Source: Planctomycetia bacterium (GTDB lineage: Bacteria; Planctomycetota; UBA1135; GCA-002686595). Taken from it: 61,767 bases of DNA. This document shows positions 1 to 7,809 of the stretch, piece after piece. The stretch covers positions 1 to 61,767 of the forward strand of contig SYGM01000009.1 in the NCBI GenBank assembly GCA_005799545.1. Reading direction: 5' to 3'. How positions within the stretch are numbered: position 1 is the stretch's first letter; each line of letters begins with the position of its first letter. A program made the translations under genes and the position numbers. The notes beneath the pieces are model-generated. The model ran no database searches. It was given only the letters and a program-made list of their open reading frames with translations, and had not been told where the DNA came from.

Positions 1-477
1 CTGGATGAACGAGGTGTAGAAGCCCCGCCGGTGATCCGGCGCGTGCTCCGCCACATAGGTTGCCGCGCCGCCGTACTCACCACCGAGTGCGAGGCCTTGC
101 AGCAGACGCAAGAGCAGCAGCAGGATCGGCGCCAGCACACCCGCCTGCTCATAGGTCGGCAACAGTCCGATCGCCATCGTGCTGAAGCCCATGATCAGCA
201 GCGTGACAAGGAAGGCGTACTTGCGCCCGACGATGTCGCCCACGCGGCCGAACAAGATTGCGCCGAATGGGCGCACCACGAATCCTGTGGCGAAGGTCGC
301 AAGCGTGGAGAGCAAGGCCACTGTCGGATTGCCCTGCGGGAAGAAGCTCTTGGAGATGATCGTGGCAAGGCTTCCGAAGATGTAGAAGTCGTACCACTCG
401 ATCAGCGTTCCGGCACTCGAGGCGCCGATCACTGTCCAGATCCTGTTGCGCGGCGTGGCGCTGCCGGGTTGATTCAT
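1..477 (-). CDS. MFS transporter, metabolite:H+ symporter (ProP/MHS-like), C-terminus outside window
   Basis: Only the first 159 codons lie in the window; the rest runs off the left edge. The translation begins MNQPGSATPRNRIWTVIG. It shows the MHS-family first helix with GTLIEWYDFYIFG, the loop 2-3 motif RPFGAILFGRVGDIVGRKY and, after helix 4, RLLQGLALGGEYGGAATY. Known members are inner-membrane proton symporters for organic acids or osmolytes such as proline and betaine. The substrate cannot be read from this part. The ATG at 475-477 directly follows a run of eight C and has no Shine-Dalgarno. It is divergent from the cytochrome gene at 629. Confidence 0.9.
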   Translation of the reverse strand, partial: MNQPGSATPRNRIWTVIGASSAGTLIEWYDFYIFGSLATIISKSFFPQGNPTVALLSTLATFATGFVVRPFGAILFGRVGDIVGRKYAFLVTLLIMGFSTMAIGLLPTYEQAGVLAPILLLLLRLLQGLALGGEYGGAATYVAEHAPDHRRGFYTSFIQ

Positions 478-540
478 GGGGGGGGAGCACACTCTCGCAA
501 GGGTGATGGGGGCTGCGCCAGACCATTTGCGATTTCGGGA

Positions 541-568
541 TTGCCATATACAGGGCCCTTTATAGGAT
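541..568 (+). promoter_or_regulatory. candidate sigma70-type promoter of the di-haem cytochrome gene
   Basis: TTGCCA (541-546, five of six matches to the -35 consensus) is followed after 16 nt by TAGGAT (563-568). The ATG lies 60 nt further on. Inferred from sequence only. Confidence 0.4.
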
Positions 569-628
569 GGCGCATATCGGCGGTCCGCCCCGCCGGCTCC
601 CCCCGCTCCCCGCAACGGTTCTCTCGAC

Positions 629-2548
629 ATGCTGCACCGCACCGCCGCAGCCCTGCTGACAGGGTTTCTGTTCGTTTCCGCATTGACCGCGAACGCATCC
701 GCGCAGTACGCCGAGCGCCCCTCGCTGGTGGGGTCCGGCGCACCGGATGTCGATGCCTCGGGGCGCTCCGTGAAAGCCCGCCGCGTGCGCGCCGTGCACA
801 GCCCGGATGCTGCGCTGGAAGGCGGCACAGCATGGTTGTTCGAGCGGGATCCGTTCCTCGCCTACCAACTCGGACGCGATCTCAACTTTCTCGAGTTCAC
901 GGAGAAGCATGGTGTGTTCGACAAGCAGGTCTCGAACCTGCTCGGCCCCATGCCCGATGGAACGACGAAGAAGATCACCGCCAACAATCAGGTCTCATGC
1001 CTTGGTTGCCACAACCTGCCCTCGGGCAATCCGGGTTGTGGCCCCAACTTCTCGAAGGACTCCGGCCGTGGCCGCAACACACCTCACTATTACGGTGCCG
1101 GCATCGTCGAGATGCTGAGCCAGCAGGTGCGCGCGGATCTTCTGGCGCAGGCCGATGGAGATGGCAACGGCTGGATCAGTACGAGCGAGGCGGCTCTGGC
1201 GCCAGCAGCGGCCTTGATCCGCACGAGCAGTTCGGCGGATGGTGGCGTGATCCACTACGGTAGCCTGCGACTCTCCAACGGCAAGCCCCAGCTCAACAAC
1301 ATCTTCCGTGTGTGGTATGTGGATGCACTGGGGCGGCATGTTCCCGGTGCTGCTCACGTCGATGGGATCAGCACGCACGGATACAACTTCGAGATGGTCG
1401 TGTGGGGCTGGGGACAGGGCCCCGGGCGATCCGCACTGAACCCCACCAACCGCGCGTTCCTCTGGGATCCCTGGAAGACGCATGGTGGACTGGAGGCCCA
1501 CGATCCCTCGACAACGGTCGATCCCGACGGCAACGGCGTCTCGGCGCCGACGCTCGCCGGAGCGCTGCAGTTCCCGGCCACGCACAAGCCCGCCGACAAG
1601 GGGATCAGCATGGATCCGCTGGGATTCAGTCGCGATGATCCGGATCAGGATGGTTTCCTCAGCGAGATCAGCGAGGGGGATCTCGATCTGGCCGAGTGGT
1701 TCATGCTCAACGCGCCGCGGCCGGCCTTCGCTGGCACTCCTGCTCAGTACGCAGCCGGTGTTTCGCAGCTCAGGACGCTCGGCTGTGCGGAATGCCATGT
1801 CCCGGAATGGCGTGTGAAAACTCGCGATGCCCGCCACCCCGGCGATCGGCGCTTCTTCGATCTGGAGACCAGCTACGACGCCCAGTCGGGTCGACTGCAG
1901 GGGCGAGTCGTCATGCTGACCACGCTGACCGCCGGCCGGCATGTGCGCAACTTCGACGAGTTCCGTGTCAGCGGCTTCTTCAGCGACCTCAAACAGCACG
2001 ACATGGGTGATGGTTTTGCCGAACGAGACTTCAGCGGCCATCGCAACACGCTATGGCGCACCCCGATGCTGTGGGGCGTCGGTTCGGGGTTCCCCTGGGG
2101 CCACGATGGCGCCTCGCTGACACTGGAGGATGTGATCCTGCGACACGGCGGCGCAGCAGCAGCCTCCCGTTCCGCATGGCTGGGCGCAACCCCGCAGCAA
2201 CGCGCGGATTTGCTGGACTTCCTCAACCGGCTGCAGCTCTACGACATCGAGAGCCTCCCGACCGACATCGACGGCAATGGACAGGTATCCGGCCACTACC
2301 AGGTCGCTGGGCAGGACACATTGGAAGAGCGTTTCAATCCCGAATGGCTCTTCCGCGTGCCGCTGGCGATTCAGGGGCCGGTGACCAACTCGGTTGGGCA
2401 ACTCTTCACCAGCTTCGCGGGTGTCAACATCGATGCGGCTTACGGACGCAGCCTGAATCTGCGCAAGGACAGCGATGGCGACGGCTGGCCGGATGTCTGG
2501 GACCACGCGCCGCTGTCGCCTGGCCCAAAGGACGGCGTCAACCCGTAG
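629..2548 (+). CDS. secreted di-haem c-type cytochrome, thiol-oxidoreductase/DUF1111-like, with calcium-loop motifs
   Basis: 639 residues with a signal peptide ending near ASAQ (residue 26). Two haem c sites are present, CLGCH (124-128) and CAECH (386-390). The region from about 485 has the pattern of the DUF1111 di-haem oxidoreductase family: LWRTPMLWGVG, HDGASLTLEDVILRHGG and a leucine-rich end. Unusually, at least four Asp-rich loops are interspersed: DGDGNGWIS, DPDQDGFLSE, DIDGNGQVSG and DSDGDGWPDVWD. These resemble EF-hand or thrombospondin-3 calcium loops. It is probably periplasmic or surface-located. The electron donor and substrate are unknown. It could also be called a cytochrome-c-peroxidase-like protein. 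Confidence 0.8.
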   Translation: MLHRTAAALLTGFLFVSALTANASAQYAERPSLVGSGAPDVDASGRSVKARRVRAVHSPDAALEGGTAWLFERDPFLAYQLGRDLNFLEFTEKHGVFDKQVSNLLGPMPDGTTKKITANNQVSCLGCHNLPSGNPGCGPNFSKDSGRGRNTPHYYGAGIVEMLSQQVRADLLAQADGDGNGWISTSEAALAPAAALIRTSSSADGGVIHYGSLRLSNGKPQLNNIFRVWYVDALGRHVPGAAHVDGISTHGYNFEMVVWGWGQGPGRSALNPTNRAFLWDPWKTHGGLEAHDPSTTVDPDGNGVSAPTLAGALQFPATHKPADKGISMDPLGFSRDDPDQDGFLSEISEGDLDLAEWFMLNAPRPAFAGTPAQYAAGVSQLRTLGCAECHVPEWRVKTRDARHPGDRRFFDLETSYDAQSGRLQGRVVMLTTLTAGRHVRNFDEFRVSGFFSDLKQHDMGDGFAERDFSGHRNTLWRTPMLWGVGSGFPWGHDGASLTLEDVILRHGGAAAASRSAWLGATPQQRADLLDFLNRLQLYDIESLPTDIDGNGQVSGHYQVAGQDTLEERFNPEWLFRVPLAIQGPVTNSVGQLFTSFAGVNIDAAYGRSLNLRKDSDGDGWPDVWDHAPLSPGPKDGVNP

Positions 2549-2568
2549 GGAAGCGCGCACAAAGGGGC

Positions 2569-2574
2569 TAGGAT
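2569..2574 (+). promoter_or_regulatory. TANNNT -10 element of plsC (GCTAGGAT)
   Basis: TAGGAT preceded by GC, 13 nt before the ATG at 2588. Transcription would start about 6-7 nt before the start codon. No clear -35. Confidence 0.4.
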
Positions 2575-2587
2575 CGCCGCCCTGAAG

Positions 2588-3379
2588 ATGCTGCGATCCG
2601 CGAGAGCGCTGCTGCGATTGATCGGCTGGGGCCTGCTGACGGGGGGCTTTGCGCTGCTGTGGCTGCTGGGGCTGCCGCCGGTTGCGCTGCTCGGCAGCTG
2701 GCGACGCTGGCGGAGAATCTGCTTCGGCGGTTGGGCGCGCTGCTGCCTGTTCCTGAGCGGCGTGCGCTGCGAACAGCACGGTCCGCGCGTGCAGGGCGCC
2801 GGATTCCTCGTCGCCAATCATCTCAGCTGGCTCGACATCCCGGTGCTCGCCGCCCGCTTCGATGTCGTGTTCGTCTCGATGGCGGAACTCGGCCGCTGGC
2901 CGCTGATCGGGAGCATGGCGCGCGCCTTCGGCACGATCCTGATCGACCGCAGCGACAAGCGCTCGATTCCCGCCGTCAACGAGCGCATCGCGCAAGCGCT
3001 TGAGCGCGGCGAGCGCGTGACCTTCTTCCCCGAAGGCGGGATCGGTGCTACGCGTGAGCTGCGGCCCTTCCGCGCTGCGCTGTTCGAATCGGCGGCGCAG
3101 GGATCGTGGGGCGTGCGCTGCGTGGCGCTGTCCTATGCCACGGGCCCCGGCGATGATTCGGTCGAGGAAGCCGTCGTGTGGGGACAGCGGCCGTTTCTCG
3201 CGCAGGCCTGGCGCCTGGTCCTCCAGAATCGCATCACGGTGCGCTTGCAGGTCGCCGGAGAAGAGCCGCGTGCACGGGATCGCAAGCAGCTGGCCCTGCG
3301 ATGCGAGGCGCTCGTGCGCGCCGAGCTGGGCCTGCCGGAAAAGCTCGAAGGCGCCGTTGCCGACGCCTTCGAGGGTTGA
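2588..3379 (+). CDS. plsC: 1-acyl-sn-glycerol-3-phosphate acyltransferase
   Basis: 263 residues. It transfers an acyl group to lysophosphatidate, giving phosphatidate for phospholipid synthesis at the inner membrane. The catalytic HX4D motif is NHLSWLD (77-83), and the substrate-binding FPEGG is at 147-151. A hydrophobic N-terminal segment (about 5-32) anchors it in the membrane. Length is normal for the family. It stands alone between the cytochrome gene and the convergent redoxin gene. Some relatives acylate other lysolipids, so the exact acceptor is inferred. Confidence 0.9.
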   Translation: MLRSARALLRLIGWGLLTGGFALLWLLGLPPVALLGSWRRWRRICFGGWARCCLFLSGVRCEQHGPRVQGAGFLVANHLSWLDIPVLAARFDVVFVSMAELGRWPLIGSMARAFGTILIDRSDKRSIPAVNERIAQALERGERVTFFPEGGIGATRELRPFRAALFESAAQGSWGVRCVALSYATGPGDDSVEEAVVWGQRPFLAQAWRLVLQNRITVRLQVAGEEPRARDRKQLALRCEALVRAELGLPEKLEGAVADAFEG

Positions 3380-3380
3380 A

Positions 3381-3400
3381 GAAGCGATAACTACCGCTTC
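3381..3400. terminator. hairpin between convergent plsC and redoxin genes; also the SECIS candidate
   Basis: Perfect 6-bp stem GAAGCG/CGCTTC with an 8-nt loop. It lies just after the plsC stop and just past the UGA of the redoxin gene. There is no T-run on either strand, so as an intrinsic terminator it is weak. On the minus strand the loop begins with G, 20 nt after the UGA, which fits a bacterial SECIS (see findings). Confidence 0.45.
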
Positions 3401-3417
3401 GCGTACTTGACACCTCA
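3391..3417 (-). other. possible selenocysteine read-through segment of the redoxin gene (UGA + 7 codons + UAG)
   Basis: After residue 225 (...TKAYG) the frame reads UGA and then GVKYAKR before UAG at 3391-3393. Members of this redoxin family normally end in a GCxVKY-type tail with a conserved Cys. Here the UGA sits exactly at that Cys and the tail afterwards still matches. If UGA is read as Sec, the product is 233 residues. Otherwise it is a simple Cys-to-stop change. Confidence 0.5.
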
Positions 3418-4092
3418 GCCATAGGCCTTGGTGTCGGGACGCGAGACGGGCTTCTTGGCCTTGATCTCGGCGACGGCCGCCTCGACGTAGTTGACCTTGT
3501 CCTTGGCGTCCTTCTCCTTGGCGTTGTCGATCGCGCCGCGGTAGACGAGGTTGCCCTTTTCGTCGATCACGAAGCAGTGCGGGGTCGACTTGGCGCCGTA
3601 GGAGCGGCCGACCTTGCCCTCGGTGTCCATCAGCACCGAGTACTTCTCGAGCTTGCGGCTCTTGAAGAACTCGATGTTGGCTTCGACCTTGGAGTCGGGG
3701 TGGCCGGCGTGGTTGGAGTTGATCAGCAGCCAGACGACGCCTTCCTTGGCGAGCTTCTCGCCGGTGGCAAGGCAGTTGCCACCGGACTCGTAGCCGGCCA
3801 CGCAGTAGGGGCAGCTCGGCTGGAACCACTCCAGCACGACGATCTTGCCCTTGTAGTCCGCCAACTTGACGGTCTTGCCGTTCATGTCGGTCAGAGTGAA
3901 GTCGGGAGCCGGCTTGCCCAGCTCCGCGACGGTGTCCGCCGGCTTGTCGGCCGGCTTGTCCTTGGGAGTCTCCTTCGGAGCCTCCTTGGGAGTTTCCGCC
4001 GGCTTGGGCGGTTCCTTGTCCTGGATGGCGTAGGTGCTTCCGAGGAGGAAGAGTCCTGCGAGCACCAGGCTCGAGAGTTTGAAGAGGTTCAT
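3415..4092 (-). CDS. secreted thioredoxin-fold redoxin (peroxiredoxin-like, PRX_like1 type); probable C-terminal selenocysteine
   Basis: 225 residues to the UGA (233 if it is read through to UAG at 3391). A signal or lipoprotein-like N-terminus (1-22) is followed by a Lys/Pro/Glu/Ala-rich spacer (about 26-55). The redoxin domain contains WFQPSCPYC with a CPYC centre at 94-97, an extra Cys at 107, the cis-Pro loop STPHCFVID (about 169-177) and GAIDNAKEKD. The family reduces peroxides or protein thiols outside the cytoplasm. It lies 69 nt after the DsbD-alpha gene on the same strand, so the two probably form a redox operon. The ATG has no Shine-Dalgarno. Confidence 0.88.
   Translation of the reverse strand: MNLFKLSSLVLAGLFLLGSTYAIQDKEPPKPAETPKEAPKETPKDKPADKPADTVAELGKPAPDFTLTDMNGKTVKLADYKGKIVVLEWFQPSCPYCVAGYESGGNCLATGEKLAKEGVVWLLINSNHAGHPDSKVEANIEFFKSRKLEKYSVLMDTEGKVGRSYGAKSTPHCFVIDEKGNLVYRGAIDNAKEKDAKDKVNYVEAAVAEIKAKKPVSRPDTKAYG
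3938..3997 (-). repeat. five 12-bp imperfect tandem repeats coding the redoxin spacer
   Basis: On the plus strand the units are GCCGGCTTGTCG and GCCGGCTTGTCC, then TTGGGAGTCTCC, TTCGGAGCCTCC and TTGGGAGTTTCC. They code KETP/KEAP and DKPA repeats, and the length could vary by slippage without loss of frame. Confidence 0.7.
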
Positions 4093-4126
4093 GGAGTTGT
4101 TGAGAAAACAGTTGGTACGCAGAGCC

Positions 4127-4141
4127 CCGGCAGGATGCCGG
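4127..4141 (-). terminator. small hairpin between DsbD-alpha and redoxin genes
   Basis: CCGGCA-GGA-TGCCGG, a 6-bp stem with a 3-nt loop, lies in the 69-nt gap and has no U-run. It may be an attenuator, an RNA-stability element or chance in GC-rich DNA. Confidence 0.25.
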
Positions 4142-4161
4142 AGCCTGTGTTCTGGGTGTGC

Positions 4162-5055
4162 CTACTCGCCGCCTTCAAAACGCGAGTGCAGTGCGTAGTG
4201 TTCGGGGCCCTTCTCGCCCTGAAGGGACAGGATGCCGTAGAAGGAAAGGCTTGTGTCCTCTGTCGGCGGTTGCTTGAAACGCCAGCGCAGGCGCGCCTTG
4301 GATGCATCCATCGGATCAACGGCCAGTCCTTCGAAGTCGACATCCTCCTCGCTGCGGGGGAAGAAGTCCGTGAACTTCGCCTGCGGTGCGACGAGCTCGA
4401 GGATATGGTGCCCGCGCTTGGGATCGGGCACGAGCGTCACCGCCAGTCCGACCCGCTGCGACATTGCCAGAGGCTGCTGGGCGCGCGCGGTGCGGAACTC
4501 CTCGAGGTGCGTCAGGCGCTGCTTTTCGAACTCGCCCGCCTGCGCGGAGCCCTGCGCGCCGACGGGAGCGGCAACCGGCAGCGTCAGCCGTGCGGCGCCG
4601 CGTCCGGGGTAGCACTGCTCGATGCACACCAGCCAGTCGGACTCGACGCCGAACTCGAAGCTCTCCCCGGGCTTGGCATCCTTCGGCACGGTGCACTGCG
4701 TCAGCACGTAGACATCGCCTTCATGCTGGAAGGTGACGATGTCACCGGGCTCGACATGCCGAGTCGGCACGGGGAAGCGCGGGGGCGATTGGCCGAAACC
4801 CTCGGGTGTGGTGACCTCGACGCTGGTCGGCAGCCCGCTGTCGCCGGGGTTCTCGCCCCAGTAGATGTGCCAGCGCGGGGTGACCTTGAGTCGCGTCGCC
4901 AGCAGGAAGCTCTCACCGGGAACCAACTGACTGCGATCGGCCAGCAGGCTGACCTGCACCAGCTTGTTCCCGTCCGGCGGGGGCGGCGCCGGGGGCCTGG
5001 ACGGGGGGCGCTGCTGGGGAAGCAGTCCGAGGAAGAGCAGGCAGAGTGCGCTCAT
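4162..5055 (-). CDS. free-standing DsbD N-terminal (DsbD-alpha, PF11412-like) periplasmic protein
   Basis: 297 residues from the ATG at 5055. An in-frame ATG at 5082 lies upstream of the apparent -10 element, so 5055 is preferred. A short signal peptide and a Pro-rich linker precede an immunoglobulin-like domain. That domain matches the DsbD N-terminal family: WHIYWGENPGDSGLP, then SDWLVCIEQCYPGRG with the redox Cys pair at about 144 and 148. In full DsbD this domain receives electrons from a membrane domain and passes them to periplasmic thiols. Here no transmembrane or thioredoxin domain follows, so the donor must be encoded elsewhere. The downstream redoxin is the likely partner. Confidence 0.82.
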   Translation of the reverse strand: MSALCLLFLGLLPQQRPPSRPPAPPPPDGNKLVQVSLLADRSQLVPGESFLLATRLKVTPRWHIYWGENPGDSGLPTSVEVTTPEGFGQSPPRFPVPTRHVEPGDIVTFQHEGDVYVLTQCTVPKDAKPGESFEFGVESDWLVCIEQCYPGRGAARLTLPVAAPVGAQGSAQAGEFEKQRLTHLEEFRTARAQQPLAMSQRVGLAVTLVPDPKRGHHILELVAPQAKFTDFFPRSEEDVDFEGLAVDPMDASKARLRWRFKQPPTEDTSLSFYGILSLQGEKGPEHYALHSRFEGGE

Positions 5056-5063
5056 GAACGAAA

Positions 5064-5069
5064 ATGATA
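5064..5069 (-). promoter_or_regulatory. TANNNT -10 element, DsbD-alpha operon (GCTATCAT)
   Basis: TATCAT preceded by GC, 8 nt before the ATG at 5055. Transcription would begin at or next to the start codon, which predicts a leaderless mRNA. Confidence 0.45.
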
Positions 5070-5127
5070 GCCCTGAGGCCATCCCGAAAGGCTTCGCCTT
5101 ACACGGGTTTTGGAGGCAGGCTCAGGC

Positions 5128-5133
5128 TATTCT
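5128..5133 (+). promoter_or_regulatory. TANNNT -10 element of the HD phosphohydrolase gene (GCTATTCT)
   Basis: TATTCT preceded by GC, 13 nt before the ATG at 5147. It is divergent from the element at 5064-5069, so both promoters sit within 70 bp. Confidence 0.4.
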
Positions 5134-5146
5134 GTGCGCCCATTCC

Positions 5147-6511
5147 ATGGCACCCCGCAAGCGCTATTCAGTCCTGCGCGACCCCGTCCACGGGGACATC
5201 TACCTGACGCACGAGGAACTGGCGCTGCTCGACACCCGGGAGATGCAGCGGTTGCGCGGGGTCAAGCAGCTGGGGACGGCCTACCTGGTGTTTCCCGGCG
5301 CCCTCCACACCCGCTTCGACCATTCGATCGGCAGCCTGCACATGGCGGCCCGGATGATCGAATCGGTCAACCTCTCGGCCGAGCTCGACCCGGCCGGCTC
5401 GACCGGAATCAGCGAGGAGGAGGCGCGCGTGATCCGCGCCGCGGCGCTGGTCCACGACATCACGCACATTCCCTTCGGCCATTCGATCGAGGATCAGGAC
5501 GGCATCTTCGGACGCCACGATCGTCCGGAGCGCTTCCAGAAGCTGCTGGGGGAGGGCACCGAGGTCGGGCGCGTGCTGCGCGAGCAGGGCCTGTCCGAGG
5601 ACGTGCTGGCCGTGCTGGGCGCGAACCCCGGACGGCGCATCCCTCCGTGCTGGTCGCAGATCGTCGGGGGGACGATCGCCTCGGACATCCTCGACTATCT
5701 GGCACGCGATGCGTACTTCACGGGGCTGAGGCTCTCCGTGGACCCGCGCGTGACGAGCTACTTCAAGATCGACCGATTCACGGGCAATCTGTTCCTCGAT
5801 CTCGCCAAGCATGATCTGTTGCGCGAGGACATTCTCTCGGAGATCGTGCGGTTGCTGGAAGCACGCTACTACTTCTCCGAGCGCGTCTACTATCACCATG
5901 CCAAGGTCAGCGCGGGCGCGCTGCTGGCACGCGCCGTCGAAACTGCGATGGCGGCCGGCGCCGTCAAGGAAGCGGATTTCCAGGATCAGGATGACCATTC
6001 TGTGCTCGATCTGCTCGAGCGCTCGATGGAGGGCCGCGACAAGAGCGCGCGCGAGCGAGTGCGCGCGCTCGTGCGCCGCTTCCGTCTGCGCCAGCTGTAC
6101 AAGCGCGCCTGCGTCTTTCCGCGCTACGACAACGAGGAGGCGCAGGAGCGTCTGGTCAACCGCTTCTTCGCGCCCGGCGGCGCGGTGGCGCGAGCCGAGG
6201 TCGAGGCGCGCATCGGGGATCTGGTGCGCTTTTCCACCGGCCGCACGGTCGACGTGATCGTGTACTGCCCGGCCAAGAAGATGCAGCTCAAGGAGGCCCG
6301 CATGCACGTGCGCTGGCCGGGCATGAAGGAAGTGCGGCCGCTGAGTGAATTTGCGCCCAAGATCCCCCGGTTGGCGGATCTGGAGCGCAGCTACCGCGAT
6401 CTGTGGAAGTTTTACGTGTTCGCGGACACGACCGAACCGCGCCTCCTGGAGGAGGTCCAGAAGGCGGCACTGGCGGAATTCGGGGGGCTTTCCAACGCCT
6501 ACCGGGTCTAG
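5147..6511 (+). CDS. HD-superfamily phosphohydrolase (COG1078, dNTPase-like)
   Basis: 454 residues starting MAPRKRYSVLRDPVHGDI. This opening, with PVHG, is typical of the COG1078 HD-domain family. Metal-binding residues include FDHSIGSLHMA (His) and HDITHIPFGHSIED with the HD pair at 103-104. The next expected Asp is probably in SDILDYLARDAYFTG. Relatives hydrolyse dNTPs or other nucleotides in the cytoplasm. The exact substrate is not visible. Start choice rests on family alignment and on the -10 element; the frame is open further upstream but that stretch has no family similarity. Confidence 0.88.
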   Translation: MAPRKRYSVLRDPVHGDIYLTHEELALLDTREMQRLRGVKQLGTAYLVFPGALHTRFDHSIGSLHMAARMIESVNLSAELDPAGSTGISEEEARVIRAAALVHDITHIPFGHSIEDQDGIFGRHDRPERFQKLLGEGTEVGRVLREQGLSEDVLAVLGANPGRRIPPCWSQIVGGTIASDILDYLARDAYFTGLRLSVDPRVTSYFKIDRFTGNLFLDLAKHDLLREDILSEIVRLLEARYYFSERVYYHHAKVSAGALLARAVETAMAAGAVKEADFQDQDDHSVLDLLERSMEGRDKSARERVRALVRRFRLRQLYKRACVFPRYDNEEAQERLVNRFFAPGGAVARAEVEARIGDLVRFSTGRTVDVIVYCPAKKMQLKEARMHVRWPGMKEVRPLSEFAPKIPRLADLERSYRDLWKFYVFADTTEPRLLEEVQKAALAEFGGLSNAYRV

Positions 6512-6545
6512 TAAATGGGAAATGGCCGGATGTCTCCCTTTGGGG

Positions 6546-6551
6546 TAGAAT
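6546..6551 (+). promoter_or_regulatory. -10 element TAGAAT before the nucleotide-sugar operon
   Basis: TAGAAT (5 of 6 to consensus) 70 nt before the ATG at 6622. The leader contains a perfect 12-bp palindrome, GCTCGCGCGAGC, at 6577-6588. No good -35. Confidence 0.35.
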
Positions 6552-6621
6552 CCTGCGCCCATCGGCCGCCGCGCACGCTCGCGCGAGCTGCCTGACCCTC
6601 CCTTCTTCCATCCCTAGCCCC

Positions 6622-7809
6622 ATGCCGGACATCGTCATCATTGGCGGATGTGGCCACGTCGGCCTGCCGCTGTGCCTTGCCTTCGCCAAGGCTGGCAAGC
6701 AGGTCGTCGCGCTCGACATCGACGCCAAGAAAGTCGCCGAGACCAACGCTGGCAAGATGCCCTTCATCGACGCGGGGGCGGACGAACTGCTGCTCGCGGT
6801 GCGCAAGTCCGGGAAGTTCGAAGCCACCACGGATTCTTCCTGCATCAGCAAGGCCGACACCGTCATCACCGTGATCGGCACCCCACTGGATGAGCACCTC
6901 AACCCGCGCCTCGAGGTGTACGGCGATCTGATCAAGAAGGACCGCTCCAAGCTGCGCAACGGGCAGCTGCTGATCATGCGGAGCACGGTCTATCCCGGCA
7001 CGACGGAGCATGTTGCCCATGCGCTGAAGACGGCTGGGTTCGAAGTGGATGTCGCCTTCTGCCCCGAGCGCGTGGCGCAGGGCGTGGCACTGGAGGAGAT
7101 CCACTCGCTGCCGCAGATCATCTCGGGCGTGACGCCGCGCGCGGTGGAGCGCGCCAGCGAGCTTTTCAAGCTGCTGACTCCCGATCTGATCGTCGTTCCG
7201 ACGATGGCTGCCGAGCTCACGAAGCTCTACAACAACGCTTGGCGCTACATCCAGTTCGCTGCCGCGAACCAGTTCTACATGATCGCGAACGAGTACGGTC
7301 TCGACTTCTACGAGATCCACCGCGCGATGACCGAGAAGTACCCGCGCGCGAAGGGCTTCCCCAAGGCCGGATTCGCGGCCGGTCCCTGCCTGTTCAAGGA
7401 CACGATGCAGCTGTCCTCGTTCCACGAGAACGCGTTCTTCCTCGGTCACTCGGCCATGCTGGTCAACGAGGGCCTGCCGAACTACATCGTGCGCCGCGCG
7501 GCCGCCAAGTACGACCTGCGCAACATCACGGTCGGCATCCTGGGCATGACCTTCAAGCCGGACTGCGACGACCCGCGCGACTCGCTCTCCTACAAGCTGA
7601 AGAAGTGTCTGGCCTTCGAGGCCCGTGAAGTGCTCTGCGCCGATCCGTATTTGGAGAGGCCGTGGATCCACACTCCCGAGGAAGTGATCGAGCGCTCCGG
7701 CCTGATCTTCATCGGCACCCCGCACACCCCGTACAAGAAGCTCAACTACAAGGGCAAGCCCGTCATCGATGTCTGGAACGCCATCCCCGGCGGAATGACC
7801 ACCATATGA
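6622..7809 (+). CDS. nucleotide-sugar dehydrogenase (UDP-GlcNAc/ManNAc/glucose 6-dehydrogenase family)
   Basis: 395 residues. It oxidises the C6 hydroxyl of a UDP-sugar to a uronate with two NAD+. The N-terminal Rossmann fold starts MPDIVIIGGCGHVGLPLC. The central dimer domain has ELTKLYNNAWRYIQFA. The catalytic Cys is C256 in AAGPCLFKDT, a variant of the usual GGxCxxxD. The C-terminal domain has GMTFKPDCDDPRDS. The stop overlaps the next start as ATATGA, so it is co-translated with the epimerase. Together they would make a modified sugar nucleotide for surface polysaccharide. The exact sugar cannot be told. Confidence 0.9.
   Translation: MPDIVIIGGCGHVGLPLCLAFAKAGKQVVALDIDAKKVAETNAGKMPFIDAGADELLLAVRKSGKFEATTDSSCISKADTVITVIGTPLDEHLNPRLEVYGDLIKKDRSKLRNGQLLIMRSTVYPGTTEHVAHALKTAGFEVDVAFCPERVAQGVALEEIHSLPQIISGVTPRAVERASELFKLLTPDLIVVPTMAAELTKLYNNAWRYIQFAAANQFYMIANEYGLDFYEIHRAMTEKYPRAKGFPKAGFAAGPCLFKDTMQLSSFHENAFFLGHSAMLVNEGLPNYIVRRAAAKYDLRNITVGILGMTFKPDCDDPRDSLSYKLKKCLAFEAREVLCADPYLERPWIHTPEEVIERSGLIFIGTPHTPYKKLNYKGKPVIDVWNAIPGGMTTI

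Noticed and set aside
31-1263. Open frame of 410 codons overlapping the MFS and cytochrome genes
   Set aside because: It crosses two well-supported genes in other frames and has Gln/Arg/Ala-rich low-complexity content.
5056-5082. Earlier ATG (5082) for the DsbD-alpha protein
   Set aside because: It lies upstream of the -10 element at 5064-5069 and adds residues before a normal signal peptide.
6577-6588. Perfect palindrome GCTCGCGCGAGC in the leader of the nucleotide-sugar operon
   Set aside because: It could be an operator, but 12-bp GC palindromes are common in this composition and no second copy was seen.
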